A stretch of DNA of 64,000 nucleotides from Cryptosporangium minutisporangium (GCF_039536245.1 NZ_BAAAYN010000035.1:62001-126000); one strand, 5' to 3'; positions 50,968-59,929 are shown, counted from the stretch's first letter. Made by a program: numbers and translations. Notes: a model not told the origin generated them from the letters alone.

Positions 50968-51930
50968 ATGCTCGACGAACTCGATCGGCAGATCGTGCAC
51001 GCGCTCGAGGCGGACGGCCGGGCGGCGTTCAGTCGCATCGCCCAGGTGCTCGGGGTCTCGGACCAGACCGTGGCGCGACGGTACCGGCGGCTCCGGGCCG
51101 AGGAGAGTGTCCGGGTGGTGGGGCACCTCGATACGTGGCGGCTCGGCGCGGTCTCCTGGTACCTGCGCTTGCAGTGCACGCCGGACGCGGCCCAGTCGGT
51201 CGCCGGAGCGCTGGCCCGACGTCCGGACACGGCCTGGGTGCGGCTCTCCTCGGGCGGCACCGAGGTCAGCTGCGTCACCCGGGCCCGGTCGCAGGCCGAC
51301 ACCGACGCGCTGCTGCTCGACAAGCTGCACCGGACGCCACGGATCGTCGGGGTCAGCGCACACGCCCTGATCCACCTGTACTACGGCGGCACCGAGTCGT
51401 TCCTCCGCAAGGTGCAGGTACTCGCCGACGACCAGATCGCAGCGCTGGCCCCGCCGTGGGCCGGCGAGCCGAACGGTGAGGTGCCGGAGCTCGGCCCCGG
51501 CGACCGCACGCTGCTCGCCGCCCTGTCCAGGGATGGACGCGCCGGGCTACCCGAGCTCGCCACGGCAACCGGCTGGTCGGAAACGCGGGTCCGTCGCCGG
51601 GTGACCGAGCTCCGCCGCAGCGGTGCCTTGTTCTTCGAGGTGGACGTGCCGGGGTCGGCGCTCGGCCTGGAAATGTCGGCGATGATGTGGCTCTCGGTGG
51701 CGCCGCACGCGATGGTACGGGCCGCCGAGACGCTGGCCGGGCACCCCGAGGTGCCGTTCGTCGCCGCGACGACCGGGTCAACGAACATCGTCGCGAGCGT
51801 GATCTGCCGGGACGTCGGCGCGCTCTACGAGTACCTGACCAACCGGGTCGCCGCGATCCCGGCGATCCACCACATCGAGACGAACCCGATCGTCCGCACC
51901 CTAAAACGCGAAGGCGCACTCCTCCCCTGA
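50968..51930 (+). CDS. Lrp/AsnC family regulator with two HTH halves
   Basis: A 320-aa protein with two AsnC-type units. HTH1 (LDELDRQIVHALEADGRAAF) is followed by a ligand-domain-like region. HTH2 (GDRTLLAALSRDGRAGLPEL, then TRVRRRVTELRRSG) leads into a second RAM-like region ending HHIETNPIVRTLKREG. A fused or duplicated Lrp protein about twice the family's usual ~150 aa. GGAGGT precedes ATG 50968. Divergent from the MFS exporter across 176 bases, so regulation of that exporter is likely. Confidence 0.92.
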   Translation: MLDELDRQIVHALEADGRAAFSRIAQVLGVSDQTVARRYRRLRAEESVRVVGHLDTWRLGAVSWYLRLQCTPDAAQSVAGALARRPDTAWVRLSSGGTEVSCVTRARSQADTDALLLDKLHRTPRIVGVSAHALIHLYYGGTESFLRKVQVLADDQIAALAPPWAGEPNGEVPELGPGDRTLLAALSRDGRAGLPELATATGWSETRVRRRVTELRRSGALFFEVDVPGSALGLEMSAMMWLSVAPHAMVRAAETLAGHPEVPFVAATTGSTNIVASVICRDVGALYEYLTNRVAAIPAIHHIETNPIVRTLKREGALLP

Positions 51931-51960
51931 GAGCGGCCCGTCCAGAGCGCTACGCGCTTC

Positions 51961-53130
51961 TCAGAAATCTGCCGCGACAGGAACATGCCCCTTCAGGACG
52001 TTGCGGGCGATCGTGCGGCGCTGGATCTCGTCCGTGCCCTCGTAGATCCGCAGCAGCCGCAGCTCCCGGTACCACCGCTCGATCGGCAGCTCCCGCGTGT
52101 ACCCCATGCCGCCGTGGATCTGCAGCACCCGGTCGACGATCTCGTTCGCCTTCACGCCGCCGTACAGCTTCGCGATCGACTGGGCCTGCCGGGAGTCCCG
52201 CCCAGCCTCGACCTGCCAGGCCGCGTGCAAAACGAGTAAGCGCAGCGCCTGGAGCTCGACGACCGAGTCGGCGATCATCCACTGGATCGCCTGCCGCTCG
52301 GACAGCGGCGCGCCGAACGTCGTCCGGGAGTTCGCCTGCTCGACCGCCATCTCGATCAACCGCTCGCACGAGCCGATCGCCCGGGACGGCAGCAGGTAAC
52401 GCCCCTGCCCGATCCACTGGAGCGCCAGCGCGAACCCGAAGCCCACCTCGCCGAGCACGTTCTCGGCCGGCACTCGTACGTCGTCGAAGACCAGCGCTGC
52501 CGGACCCCACTGCCCCATGGTCTGGATCGGCTCGGACTTCCAGCCCATGTCCCGGTCGACGAGGAAGCAGGTGACCCCGCCGTTGACGCCCTTCTCCTTG
52601 TCGGTGACCGCGAACACCATCACGAAGTCGGCTTCGTTACCCTGCGTGATGAATGTCTTCTCGCCGCTGATCACCCACTCGTCGCCGTCCCGCCGCGCCG
52701 ACGTCCGAATCGCCTTCGCGTCCGACCCTGCACCGGGCTCGGTGATCGCGAAGCAGGAGATCCGCTCGCCCTCGATCGTCGGGAGCAGGTAGCGCCGCTT
52801 CTGCTCCTCGGTCGCGTGGAACAGGATGTTGTCGGCGCTGCCGCCGAACCGGAACGGCACGAAAGTCCGGCCCAGCTCGGCCTCGACCATCGACGCGGTG
52901 ATCGCGCCGAGGCTCATCCCGCCGTACTCCTCCGGCGTGAGGATGCCCCAGAAACCGGACTCGCGGGCCTTGAGCTGCAGTGCGCGGATCTCGGACCGGG
53001 TCATGCCTGGCTCGCCGGCCCGCTCGCGCCGGAGCACCTCGGGCTCGAGCGGCATCAGCTCGCGCTCGACGAACGTCCGTACCCAGTCGCGGACGGCGCG
53101 CTGCTCGTCGGATAAGGCGAAGTCGACCAC
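51961..53130 (-). CDS. Acyl-CoA dehydrogenase
   Basis: A 389-aa FAD dehydrogenase: FAITEPGAGSDAKAIRTSA, NVLGEVGFGFALALQW, QIHGGMGYTRELPIERWYR and a C-terminus with LRIYEGTDEIQRRTIARN, keeping the catalytic Glu of YEGT. Start GTG 53130 with AAGGAGACACT upstream. Forms an operon with a second acyl-CoA dehydrogenase encoded 41 bases upstream. Confidence 0.95.
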   Translation of the reverse strand: MVDFALSDEQRAVRDWVRTFVERELMPLEPEVLRRERAGEPGMTRSEIRALQLKARESGFWGILTPEEYGGMSLGAITASMVEAELGRTFVPFRFGGSADNILFHATEEQKRRYLLPTIEGERISCFAITEPGAGSDAKAIRTSARRDGDEWVISGEKTFITQGNEADFVMVFAVTDKEKGVNGGVTCFLVDRDMGWKSEPIQTMGQWGPAALVFDDVRVPAENVLGEVGFGFALALQWIGQGRYLLPSRAIGSCERLIEMAVEQANSRTTFGAPLSERQAIQWMIADSVVELQALRLLVLHAAWQVEAGRDSRQAQSIAKLYGGVKANEIVDRVLQIHGGMGYTRELPIERWYRELRLLRIYEGTDEIQRRTIARNVLKGHVPVAADF

Positions 53131-53171
53131 AGTGTCTCCTTAGAGGGCGGATCCGTTGAGGGGCGGATTCG

Positions 53172-54320
53172 TTAGAACGCGTTCAGTCCGGTCAGGGCAC
53201 GGCCGATCAGGAGCTTCTGGATCTGGCTGGTGCCCTCGTACAGCGTCATCACCCGGGCGTCGCGCAGGTACTTCGACACCGGGTACTCGTCCAGGTAGCC
53301 GTACCCGCCGAAGACCTGGACACCCAGGTCCGCGACGCGCACGGCCGCCTCACTCGCGAACAGCTTGGCCATCGACGCCTCGGAGCCGAACGGCTGCCCA
53401 CGGTCGATCAGGTCGGCGACCCGCCACACCATCAGCCGGGCGGCGTCGGTGGTGACCGCCATGTCGGCGAGCATCTCCTGCACCAGCTGGTGCCCGGCGA
53501 TCGGCTTGCCGAACTGGGTCCGCTCCCCGGCGTACCGGATCGACGCCTCCAGCGCGCCCCGGGCGATGCCGACACAACCGGCGGCGACCGACATGCGCCC
53601 CTTGTCCAGCGCGGACATGGCGACCTTGAAGCCTCGCCCGACGTCGCCCACCACCGCGTCGTCCGCTACCCGGACGTCCTCGAAAAGCAGTTCGGCAGTG
53701 GGCTGACCGCGGAGGCCGAGCTTGCCGTGCACCTCACGGCGGATGAAACCCGCCGTGGAGGTCGGGATCGCGAAGGCGGTCACGCCGCGCGGCCCCGGCT
53801 CGCCGGTCCGCGCGAACACCAGGGCGACGTCGGCCCAGGTGCCGTTCGTGATGAACATCTTCGAGCCGTTGAGCACCCAGCCGTTCCCGTCGCGGGTCGC
53901 CCGGGTGGCCAGGTTGCCGGCGTCCGAGCCGGTGTCGGGCTCGGTCAGCGCGAAGCAGCCCAGCGCCTCGCCGGAGCACAGCTTCGGCAGCCACTGCTCC
54001 TTCTGGGCCGCGGACCCGTACGCGAGCAGCGACTTCGCCACCAGGCCGAGCGAGACCGAGACGAGGCCGCGCACCGCGGAGTCGCCCCGTCCGAGCTCCT
54101 CCAGCGCCAGGCAGTAGGCCAGGTGGTCCATCCCGGAGCCGCCGTGCTCCTCCGGGATCGTCAGCCCGAGAAATCCCACCTTGCCCAGCTTGGCGATGAT
54201 CGCGCGATCGACCGACTCGGCCCGATCCCACGCCGCGGCGTACGGCACGACCTCGGAGTCGACGAACTCCCGAGCGACCTCGCGGAGCCGAACGTGATCG
54301 GGGGTCAGGCCGAGATCCAT
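53172..54320 (-). CDS. Acyl-CoA dehydrogenase
   Basis: A 382-aa FAD dehydrogenase: FALTEPDTGSDAGNLATRAT, KLGLRGQPTAELLFEDVRV, QVFGGYGYLDEYPVSKYLRD and VMTLYEGTSQIQKLLIGRAL with the catalytic Glu. Closest in style to short/medium-chain enzymes. ATG 54320. It diverges from a TetR gene; the 86-base gap contains a TTAGGCTAA element. Confidence 0.95.
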   Translation of the reverse strand: MDLGLTPDHVRLREVAREFVDSEVVPYAAAWDRAESVDRAIIAKLGKVGFLGLTIPEEHGGSGMDHLAYCLALEELGRGDSAVRGLVSVSLGLVAKSLLAYGSAAQKEQWLPKLCSGEALGCFALTEPDTGSDAGNLATRATRDGNGWVLNGSKMFITNGTWADVALVFARTGEPGPRGVTAFAIPTSTAGFIRREVHGKLGLRGQPTAELLFEDVRVADDAVVGDVGRGFKVAMSALDKGRMSVAAGCVGIARGALEASIRYAGERTQFGKPIAGHQLVQEMLADMAVTTDAARLMVWRVADLIDRGQPFGSEASMAKLFASEAAVRVADLGVQVFGGYGYLDEYPVSKYLRDARVMTLYEGTSQIQKLLIGRALTGLNAF

Positions 54321-54355
54321 GAGCGCCTCCGTCGCCGAACACTGTTAGGTGACCG

Positions 54356-54364
54356 TTAGGCTAA
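54356..54364. promoter_or_regulatory. Possible TetR site between divergent genes
   Basis: TTAGGCTAA is a palindrome around a central G, and a second GTTAGG lies at 54344-54349. Both are in the 86-base gap between the acyl-CoA dehydrogenase and tetR genes, in otherwise G/C-rich sequence. Short, so only suggestive. Confidence 0.35.
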
Positions 54365-54406
54365 GCCTGGCCGGCGACCGCAGGCAAGACGGAAGGGGAG
54401 GTGCGC

Positions 54407-55087
54407 ATGGCCCGCCCCAGCAGCCCACTGCTGACCCGTGAGCGCATCCGCGCGGCGGCACTGGCGATGGTCGACCGCGACGGGCTGGACGGCCTGTCGA
54501 TGCGGCGACTCGCCGCTGACCTGGGCGTTCGCGCCGCCTCGCTCTACGGGTACCTGGCGACCAAGGAAGAGCTGCTCACCGACCTCGCCGACGAAGTGCT
54601 GACCGGCGTCGACAGCAGCGGGTTCGCCGACGGGAACTGGCGGCTGGGCCTGACGGTCTGGGCCCGGTCGTACCGGGAGGCGCTGGCCGCCCACCCCAAC
54701 CTGGTGCCGTTCCTGGCGCACTCGCCCGGACGGCGTCCGCAGGCGCTCAAACACGCCGACGCCGTCCACGGTGGGCTGACGTCGGCGGGTTGGCCGCCGC
54801 GCTACGCAACGATGATCGGCGCCTCGACGAAGTACCTGGTCGTCGGAGCAGCGATGACGTCGTTCTCCGGCGGGTTCGCCGACGACGTCGAGGTCTACGT
54901 CGGGCGCTACCCGAACCTGAGTCAGGCGCACCTGCTTGCGGGGCACGAGGAGATCGACCGGGACAGTTTCGAGCTGGCGCTCACGGCCTTCCTGGACGGG
55001 CTGAGCCGCCTGCACGGACAGGTGGCGCGGAACGATTCAGCTCCGGGCGTACGATCCGGCTCGGACGGCCTAGCTTTCCCGGAGTAG
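54407..55087 (+). CDS. TetR family regulator
   Basis: A 226-aa regulator: LTRERIRAAALAMVDRDGLD, HTH MRRLAADLGVRAASLYGYLA, then a TetR C-terminal domain of the type beginning TWARSYREAL-like (here TVWARSYREALAAHP). GGGGAGG suits ATG 54407; GTG 54401 sits on the SD. It probably represses the divergent acyl-CoA dehydrogenase operon in response to an acyl-CoA-like ligand (inference). Confidence 0.92.
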   Translation: MARPSSPLLTRERIRAAALAMVDRDGLDGLSMRRLAADLGVRAASLYGYLATKEELLTDLADEVLTGVDSSGFADGNWRLGLTVWARSYREALAAHPNLVPFLAHSPGRRPQALKHADAVHGGLTSAGWPPRYATMIGASTKYLVVGAAMTSFSGGFADDVEVYVGRYPNLSQAHLLAGHEEIDRDSFELALTAFLDGLSRLHGQVARNDSAPGVRSGSDGLAFPE

Positions 55088-55099
55088 TAAGGACCCCCG

Positions 55100-55522
55100 A
55101 TGAGTGAATCCCGGTCCGACGCCGACGGTGTCGAGGACGACGGCGTGCTCGACCCGGCCGACAGCCTCGACGACGACGACCTGCGCAGCGATCTCCTCGA
55201 CCGAGGCATCGATGCCGGTGACCGCTACCGCGCGTCCGATCGGTTCGGCACCACCGCAGCGGAGCAGGCCCGCGGCGAAAGCCTCGAGCAGTTGCTGGCG
55301 GAGGAGGAGCCGGACGTCAGCGCCGAGTTCGACGACGAGGACGAGGACGTCCCGGCCGACCTCGGCTCGTCGCCGCAGACCCGGGCCGGCCGCCTGGTCC
55401 AGCCGGACGAAGGCTCCCACGAGGACCAAGACTCCGAGGTCTACGCGCGGGACGCCGGGATCGACGGCGGGGGCGCGAGCGCCGAGGAAGCGGCCGTCCA
55501 CCTGGTGGACGAAGACCGCTAG
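55100..55522 (+). CDS. DUF5709 acidic protein
   Basis: A 140-aa highly acidic protein matching DUF5709: GVLDPADSLDDDDLRSDLLD near the start, ESLEQLLAEEEPDV in the middle, and a C-terminal AEEAAVHLVDED. Function unknown; the family is common in actinobacteria. GGACCCCCG precedes ATG 55100, 12 bases after the tetR stop. Followed by a small CCCGAA/TTCGGG hairpin (55536-55549) and repeat element B. Confidence 0.88.
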   Translation: MSESRSDADGVEDDGVLDPADSLDDDDLRSDLLDRGIDAGDRYRASDRFGTTAAEQARGESLEQLLAEEEPDVSAEFDDEDEDVPADLGSSPQTRAGRLVQPDEGSHEDQDSEVYARDAGIDGGGASAEEAAVHLVDEDR

Positions 55523-55540
55523 GGCCCGGCCGACACCCGA

Positions 55541-55812
55541 ATTTTCGGGAAAACCACCCGCTCGGGGCCGGCCATCGTGGAGCGGTCGCGGCAAACGAGG
55601 CGGCTCCGCCTGCTTGGCAGAGGCAGTCGCCGGATGGTTGTCGCGCTCTCCGGGTGACGCGCCGGATGGTTGTAGCGCCCTCGGGGTGACACACCGGGTG
55701 GTTGTCGCGCTTCCGGGGTGGCGCACGCAGTGGTTGTCGTGAATTCCGGACCATGGCACGGGAAGCGCGACAACCATCTCGGCGGCACCCGGGAACGGCG
55801 CCAACCATCCCC
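55541..55812 (+). repeat. Dispersed repeat element, copy B (32-bp period, flips at CCATGG)
   Basis: TGGTTGT cores start at 55635, 55667, 55699 and 55731, an exact 32-bp period. They flip to ACAACCA at 55770, and to CCAACCA at 55801, about the CCATGG centre at 55751-55756. Each unit reads GG(A/G)TGGTTGTCGCGC-TCCGGG with a variable end. The left flank (TTTTCGGGAAAACC ... CCATCGT) and the whole array match copy A in reverse. It fills most of 55523-55881, with no supported coding potential. Confidence 0.9.
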
Positions 55813-55881
55813 ACTGACAGCGCATGGGCTTAGGCGTGCCCGGGGGTTAAGGGCAGCTAACGGTGGGGGCTGGCGGGGGCG

Positions 55882-56781
55882 GTGGCCGGTAGCGTGGCCG
55901 GTGTGGAGCCTGTTGATCCGGTGCCGGGCTGGTCGGTACCCCCGAAGCCCGCGTCACCGCACTCAGCGTTACCACCGCACCCCGAAGGGCGACCAAACCG
56001 CACCCGCATCGTCCTGCTCGCGGGCGTTGTCGCCGTTGTGCTGCTCGGGATCGTCGGGGTGACCACCGCGCTGGTGGTCCGCCCGGACTCCGAGCCGACC
56101 CAGCTCCGCGCCGAATCAGTACCGTCCGACGAAGCGAGCACACCAGGCACGCCGGGCGCCGAATCGGACCCTGGTCAGGCGGCGGCCGGCCAGCCGCCCC
56201 ACCCGTCCACCGAGTCGTCGTCGACGGCCGGGGCGTCGCCGAGCACGGGCTCCTCCGCCGCGGCACCCGCCCCCAGCACCGGTCCGGCCGCCCCGGCGCC
56301 CGCCCCGACGTCGCAGGCCCCGACCCCGAAGGCACCGGCCCCGAAGCCTCCGACCTCGAAGGCACCGGCCCCGAAGCCCCCGGCCTCCAAGAAGCCGACG
56401 ACGAAGCCTCCCGCTCCGAAGCCTCCCGCCCCGAAGGCCCCGGAGATCAACAAGGCCGTCGCCAAGTCCGGCACCCGCGGCGCCGGGCCGTGCTCGACCA
56501 AGCTCGCCGCCGGGTACGGCTGCCTCCAGACGTACGGCGACGTCTGGTGGGTGTACGACACCAAGGCGGACAGCCACTCCGCGGTCGTCTTCTGGGAGGT
56601 CGGCTCCGGCACCGCGAAGCGCACCGGCCAGTGCGCGAACTCGATGGGCAACGGCAAGATCGGCGTCTGCAACAAGAACTACGCCGAGGGCACGAAGGGC
56701 CGGGCGAAGGTCTGCATCATGGACTGGGACACCAAGCAGGTTCACCAGTGCACCGCGTACTTCTCGTTCAAGACCGGCTGA
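55882..56781 (+). CDS. Membrane-anchored Pro/Lys-rich protein with six-Cys C-terminal domain
   Basis: A 299-aa protein. A cytoplasmic N-terminus of about 40 residues is followed by a TM helix (RIVLLAGVVAVVLLGIVGVT), then Ser/Thr/Pro-rich and (A/T)PKPP-type repeats of cell-wall-spanning character to about residue 192. The C-terminal ~105-residue globular domain has six Cys (AGPCS, GYGCL, GQCA, GVCN, KVCIM, HQCT), probably three disulfides, plus many Trp/Tyr. Family of the domain not recognised. Start GTG 55882 is uncertain; GTG 55894 is possible. Confidence 0.85.
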   Translation: MAGSVAGVEPVDPVPGWSVPPKPASPHSALPPHPEGRPNRTRIVLLAGVVAVVLLGIVGVTTALVVRPDSEPTQLRAESVPSDEASTPGTPGAESDPGQAAAGQPPHPSTESSSTAGASPSTGSSAAAPAPSTGPAAPAPAPTSQAPTPKAPAPKPPTSKAPAPKPPASKKPTTKPPAPKPPAPKAPEINKAVAKSGTRGAGPCSTKLAAGYGCLQTYGDVWWVYDTKADSHSAVVFWEVGSGTAKRTGQCANSMGNGKIGVCNKNYAEGTKGRAKVCIMDWDTKQVHQCTAYFSFKTG

Positions 56782-56883
56782 AGTCGAGTAACTGACACCA
56801 CACACCAAGTCGCCCGCAAGTCGTCACGAAGTACCCCGCGAGACCGTCCTTGGGACACCAACTCGCTCTAAGGGGTACCTCCC

Positions 56884-59094
56884 ATGTCCCGCTTCCTCTA
56901 CCGCGTCGGCGGCGCGGCAGCCGCGCACCCGTGGCGAACGATCGCCGGCTGGCTCGTCGTCCTCATCGCCGCGCTGACTCTCGCCGGCGTGGCCGGCGGA
57001 ACACCGCACGACAACTACAACGTGCCGGGCACGTCCTCCCAGCGCGGCACCGACCTGCTGCGTGAGGCGTTCCCGACGTTCGCCGGCACCGACGCCCGGG
57101 TCGTCGTCCACGGCGAGCAGCTCGACCCGGCGCTGCTGACCGCGCTGGGGAAGCGGCTGGCCGACGTCGAGCACGTCGGCACCGTGTCGCCGCCCCGGGT
57201 GTCGGGCGACCGCGACACCGCGCTGTTCTCCCTCACCTACACCGTTCCGGTGACCGACTTCCAAGGATCCGAGGCACTGGACGCGCTGGAAGGCGCGGCG
57301 AAACCCGCCACCGACGCCGGCCTCCAGGTCGAGTTCGGCGGTCAGGTGGCCGAGAACATCGGCTCGGTGAGCGGTATCGCGGAGGCGATCGGCATCGTCG
57401 CCGCGCTGATCATCCTGCTGCTCGCGTTCCGGTCGGTGGTCGCCGCAGGGCTGCCGATCGCCGTCGCGATCGTCGGACTCGGCATCGGCTCGGCGGCCAT
57501 CCTGCTGTTGGCCGCCGTGAGCGACGTGAGCACCACCGCTCCGACCGTCGCGTCGATGGTGGGGTTGGGCGTCGGCATCGACTACGCGCTGCTGCTGGTG
57601 ACCCGCTACGCGGAAGGCGTGCGCTCGGGTCTGGACCCCCGGGTCGCTGCGGCGACCGCCACCGCGACCGCCGGCACGTCGATCGTCGTCGCCGGGGTCA
57701 CGGTGCTGCTGTCGCTGTTCGGCCTGGCGTTCGCCGGCCTCGCGACCTACCGATCCTTCGGATCGGCGACCGCGCTGGTGGTGGGCTTCGTGGTGCTCTC
57801 CGCGGTGACGCTGGTGCCCGCGCTCTGCGGCCTCGCCGGTCGCCGCGTCCTCCCCCGTCGCGAACGCAAGAACATCGACGCCGTCCCCAGCACCGCCGCA
57901 GTTCACCCAGCCACCAGCGGGCGCAAGGCGGGGGCGCGCGCCGCCGGGACCCCGACTACCAGCGGGGGCCCGGCGAAGCCGGGGCTGACCGCGCGGTGGG
58001 CCGCCCGAGTGGGCCGCCGTCCGCTGCCGTGGGCGCTGGCTGCGCTCGCGGTCCTGCTCCTGCTCGCCACCCCGATGCTCGGCATGCGGACCTGGCCGCA
58101 GGATGCGGGCAGCCAGCCGACCAGCAACACGTCCCGGCAGGCCTACGACCTGATCGCGGCGGAGTACGGCGAGGGCGCGAACGGACCGCTGCTGGTCGCG
58201 GTGGACCTGACCGAGCTCCCGGCGTCCGCGCTGCCCGAGCTGGCGGCCCGGCTCGCAGCGGATCCGGGTGTGGCCGCGGTGGCACCGCCGGTCGTCGCGC
58301 CCAGCGGAGACGCCGCGGTGATCACCGTCGAGCCCGAGTACGGGCCGCAGGACGAGCGAGCCTCCGCTCTCGTCGACCACCTGCGGGCGGACGTGCTGCC
58401 CGACGGCGCTGAGATCACCGGCCTCACCGCGGTGTTCCGGGACATCGCCGCGTTGCTCTCCGACCGGCTCTGGCTGGTGGTCGGGGTCGTGGTGGCACTC
58501 TCCCTGGTGTTCCTGCTGGTGATGTTCCGCTCGGTGGTGGTGCCGGTGAAGGCGGCGGCGATGAACCTGCTGTCGATCGCGGCGGCCTACGGCGTCATCA
58601 CCGTGGTGTTCCAGTGGGGCTGGGGTGCGGAGCTGCTCGGCCTGCCGCACGCGGTGCCGGTCTCGACCTGGGTGCCGCTGCTGATGTTCGCGGTCCTGTT
58701 CGGACTGTCGATGGACTACGAGGTGTTCCTGCTCTCGCGGATCCGGGAGGACTGGCTGCGCACCGGCGACGCGCACGGAAGCGTGGTGCGCGGGTTGGCG
58801 GCGACCGGCCGGGTGATCACCGGTGCGGCGCTGATCATGGTCGCGGTGTTCGTGGGCTTCGGGCTGGACCCCGATGTGACCGTCAAGATGATCGGCGTCG
58901 GCATGGCCACCGCGGTCGCGGTCGACGCGACGATCGTCCGGATGGTGCTGGTGCCGGCGACGATGGCGCTGCTGGGCCGGGCGAACTGGTGGCTGCCGGG
59001 ATGGCTGGACCGGATCCTGCCGAAGGTGGACCTGCACACCGAGGAGGCTCCGCCCGCCCCGACCCGCGAACCCGAACTGGCGACCGCCCGCTGA
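56884..59094 (+). CDS. MMPL/RND family transporter
   Basis: A 736-aa transporter with 12 TM helices in two halves. TM1 is near 17-37. After an extracellular domain, helices include AIGIVAALIILLLAF and MVGLGVGIDYALLLVTRY with the conserved polar GxGxDY. A Gly/Ala-rich cytoplasmic linker (about 330-375) precedes a second half with FGLSMDYEVFLLSRIREDWL. Such proteins export lipids or drugs using the proton gradient. ATG 56884 follows AAGGGG. Followed by a perfect terminator. Confidence 0.94.
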   Translation: MSRFLYRVGGAAAAHPWRTIAGWLVVLIAALTLAGVAGGTPHDNYNVPGTSSQRGTDLLREAFPTFAGTDARVVVHGEQLDPALLTALGKRLADVEHVGTVSPPRVSGDRDTALFSLTYTVPVTDFQGSEALDALEGAAKPATDAGLQVEFGGQVAENIGSVSGIAEAIGIVAALIILLLAFRSVVAAGLPIAVAIVGLGIGSAAILLLAAVSDVSTTAPTVASMVGLGVGIDYALLLVTRYAEGVRSGLDPRVAAATATATAGTSIVVAGVTVLLSLFGLAFAGLATYRSFGSATALVVGFVVLSAVTLVPALCGLAGRRVLPRRERKNIDAVPSTAAVHPATSGRKAGARAAGTPTTSGGPAKPGLTARWAARVGRRPLPWALAALAVLLLLATPMLGMRTWPQDAGSQPTSNTSRQAYDLIAAEYGEGANGPLLVAVDLTELPASALPELAARLAADPGVAAVAPPVVAPSGDAAVITVEPEYGPQDERASALVDHLRADVLPDGAEITGLTAVFRDIAALLSDRLWLVVGVVVALSLVFLLVMFRSVVVPVKAAAMNLLSIAAAYGVITVVFQWGWGAELLGLPHAVPVSTWVPLLMFAVLFGLSMDYEVFLLSRIREDWLRTGDAHGSVVRGLAATGRVITGAALIMVAVFVGFGLDPDVTVKMIGVGMATAVAVDATIVRMVLVPATMALLGRANWWLPGWLDRILPKVDLHTEEAPPAPTREPELATAR

Positions 59095-59100
59095 AAACAA

Positions 59101-59137
59101 GAGGTCGGCCCGGTACCCCTCGCACCGGGCCGACCTC
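59101..59137 (+). terminator. Terminator after the MMPL gene
   Basis: Perfect 14-bp inverted repeat GAGGTCGGCCCGGT / ACCGGGCCGACCTC with a 9-base loop, 6 bases after the stop, preceded by an A-rich stretch. Confidence 0.85.
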
Positions 59138-59224
59138 GGTGTTGCGTTTCCTGCCTTGCTGCGCCCGCCGGTAGTCCGGCAGCACCATTCTGCGCGGGAC
59201 TCGTGTGAACGGTGATCAGCCGCG

Positions 59225-59238
59225 TGACTGATCAGTCA
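59225..59238. promoter_or_regulatory. Perfect TetR-like palindrome in a convergent gap
   Basis: TGACTGATCAGTCA is a perfect 14-bp palindrome of the kind bound by TetR-family dimers. It lies between the 3' ends of the MMPL and tetR genes, where no promoter is expected. Confidence 0.45.
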
Positions 59239-59303
59239 GGGCGATACGCCCGAGCCGCCGGGACACCCGCCCGTGGGCACCGCCTGAAATCTGGCCCGTT
59301 GTG

Positions 59304-59329
59304 GACCTATCGCCGGGCTGCGATAGGTC
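59304..59329 (-). terminator. Terminator after the TetR gene
   Basis: Perfect 10-bp inverted repeat GACCTATCGC / GCGATAGGTC with a 6-base loop, 12 bases beyond the tetR stop at 59342. Confidence 0.7.
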
Positions 59330-59341
59330 AACTTTCTGTGG

Positions 59342-59929
59342 TCAGTCCGCGGCGGCGACTGCGGCCACCGCGACGGCTGCTTGGCGCAAGTCAGCCGCGA
59401 CCCGCTCGGGGTCGGGGTCGGCCAGGTATTGGAGCAGTAGCCCGTCGACGAAGGCCGCAACGAGCCGGGCCACCTGGTCGGTCGGCAGGCGGAGCTCCCA
59501 CCCGGCCAGCTCCAGCGTCTTGGCGATCCACGCTTCGCGCCGCTCCTCGTTCCACCGGGCGAGGTTCCCGGCGAGGCCTTCCCGCACCGCGTGCAGCGTC
59601 ACCTCGAACCGCGCGAGGTGGGCGCCGGGCTCCTGGTCGACCACCTGCTGCCACAGGTCGTGCAGCGCGTCGGTCAGCCAGTCGACGAACCGCTGGTCCG
59701 GCCCACCCACCGACAGCGCCGCGTGGCGAGGAGCGGCCAGCATCTCCTCGACGACGGCCCGGAACAGCGCCTCCCGCGTACGGAACACGTGCTGCAGCGT
59801 GCTCAGTGCGATCCCGGCCTCGTCCGCTACCGCCCGGAGCGAGGCCCTGGCCAGGCCCCGACGCTCCAGCACCCGGCGCGCTGCCAGGACGATCTGCCGT
59901 CGCCGGACCGCGGACGAGACGTACGGCAC
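59342..59929 (-). CDS. TetR family regulator
   Basis: A 195-aa TetR protein: RRRQIVLAARRVLERRGLAR, HTH LRAVADEAGIALSTLQHVFR, then TREALFRAVVEEML, followed by a helical ligand domain. AGGAGGTCTC precedes GTG 59929. It converges on the MMPL transporter gene, a frequent partner, and diverges from the SARP gene across 164 bases. Confidence 0.93.
   Translation of the reverse strand: MPYVSSAVRRRQIVLAARRVLERRGLARASLRAVADEAGIALSTLQHVFRTREALFRAVVEEMLAAPRHAALSVGGPDQRFVDWLTDALHDLWQQVVDQEPGAHLARFEVTLHAVREGLAGNLARWNEERREAWIAKTLELAGWELRLPTDQVARLVAAFVDGLLLQYLADPDPERVAADLRQAAVAVAAVAAAD

Noticed and set aside
56824-59100. 758-codon minus-strand ORF opposite the MMPL gene
   Set aside because: Antisense shadow of a membrane protein (hydrophobic codons read back as His/Gln/Arg/Asp); no motifs.
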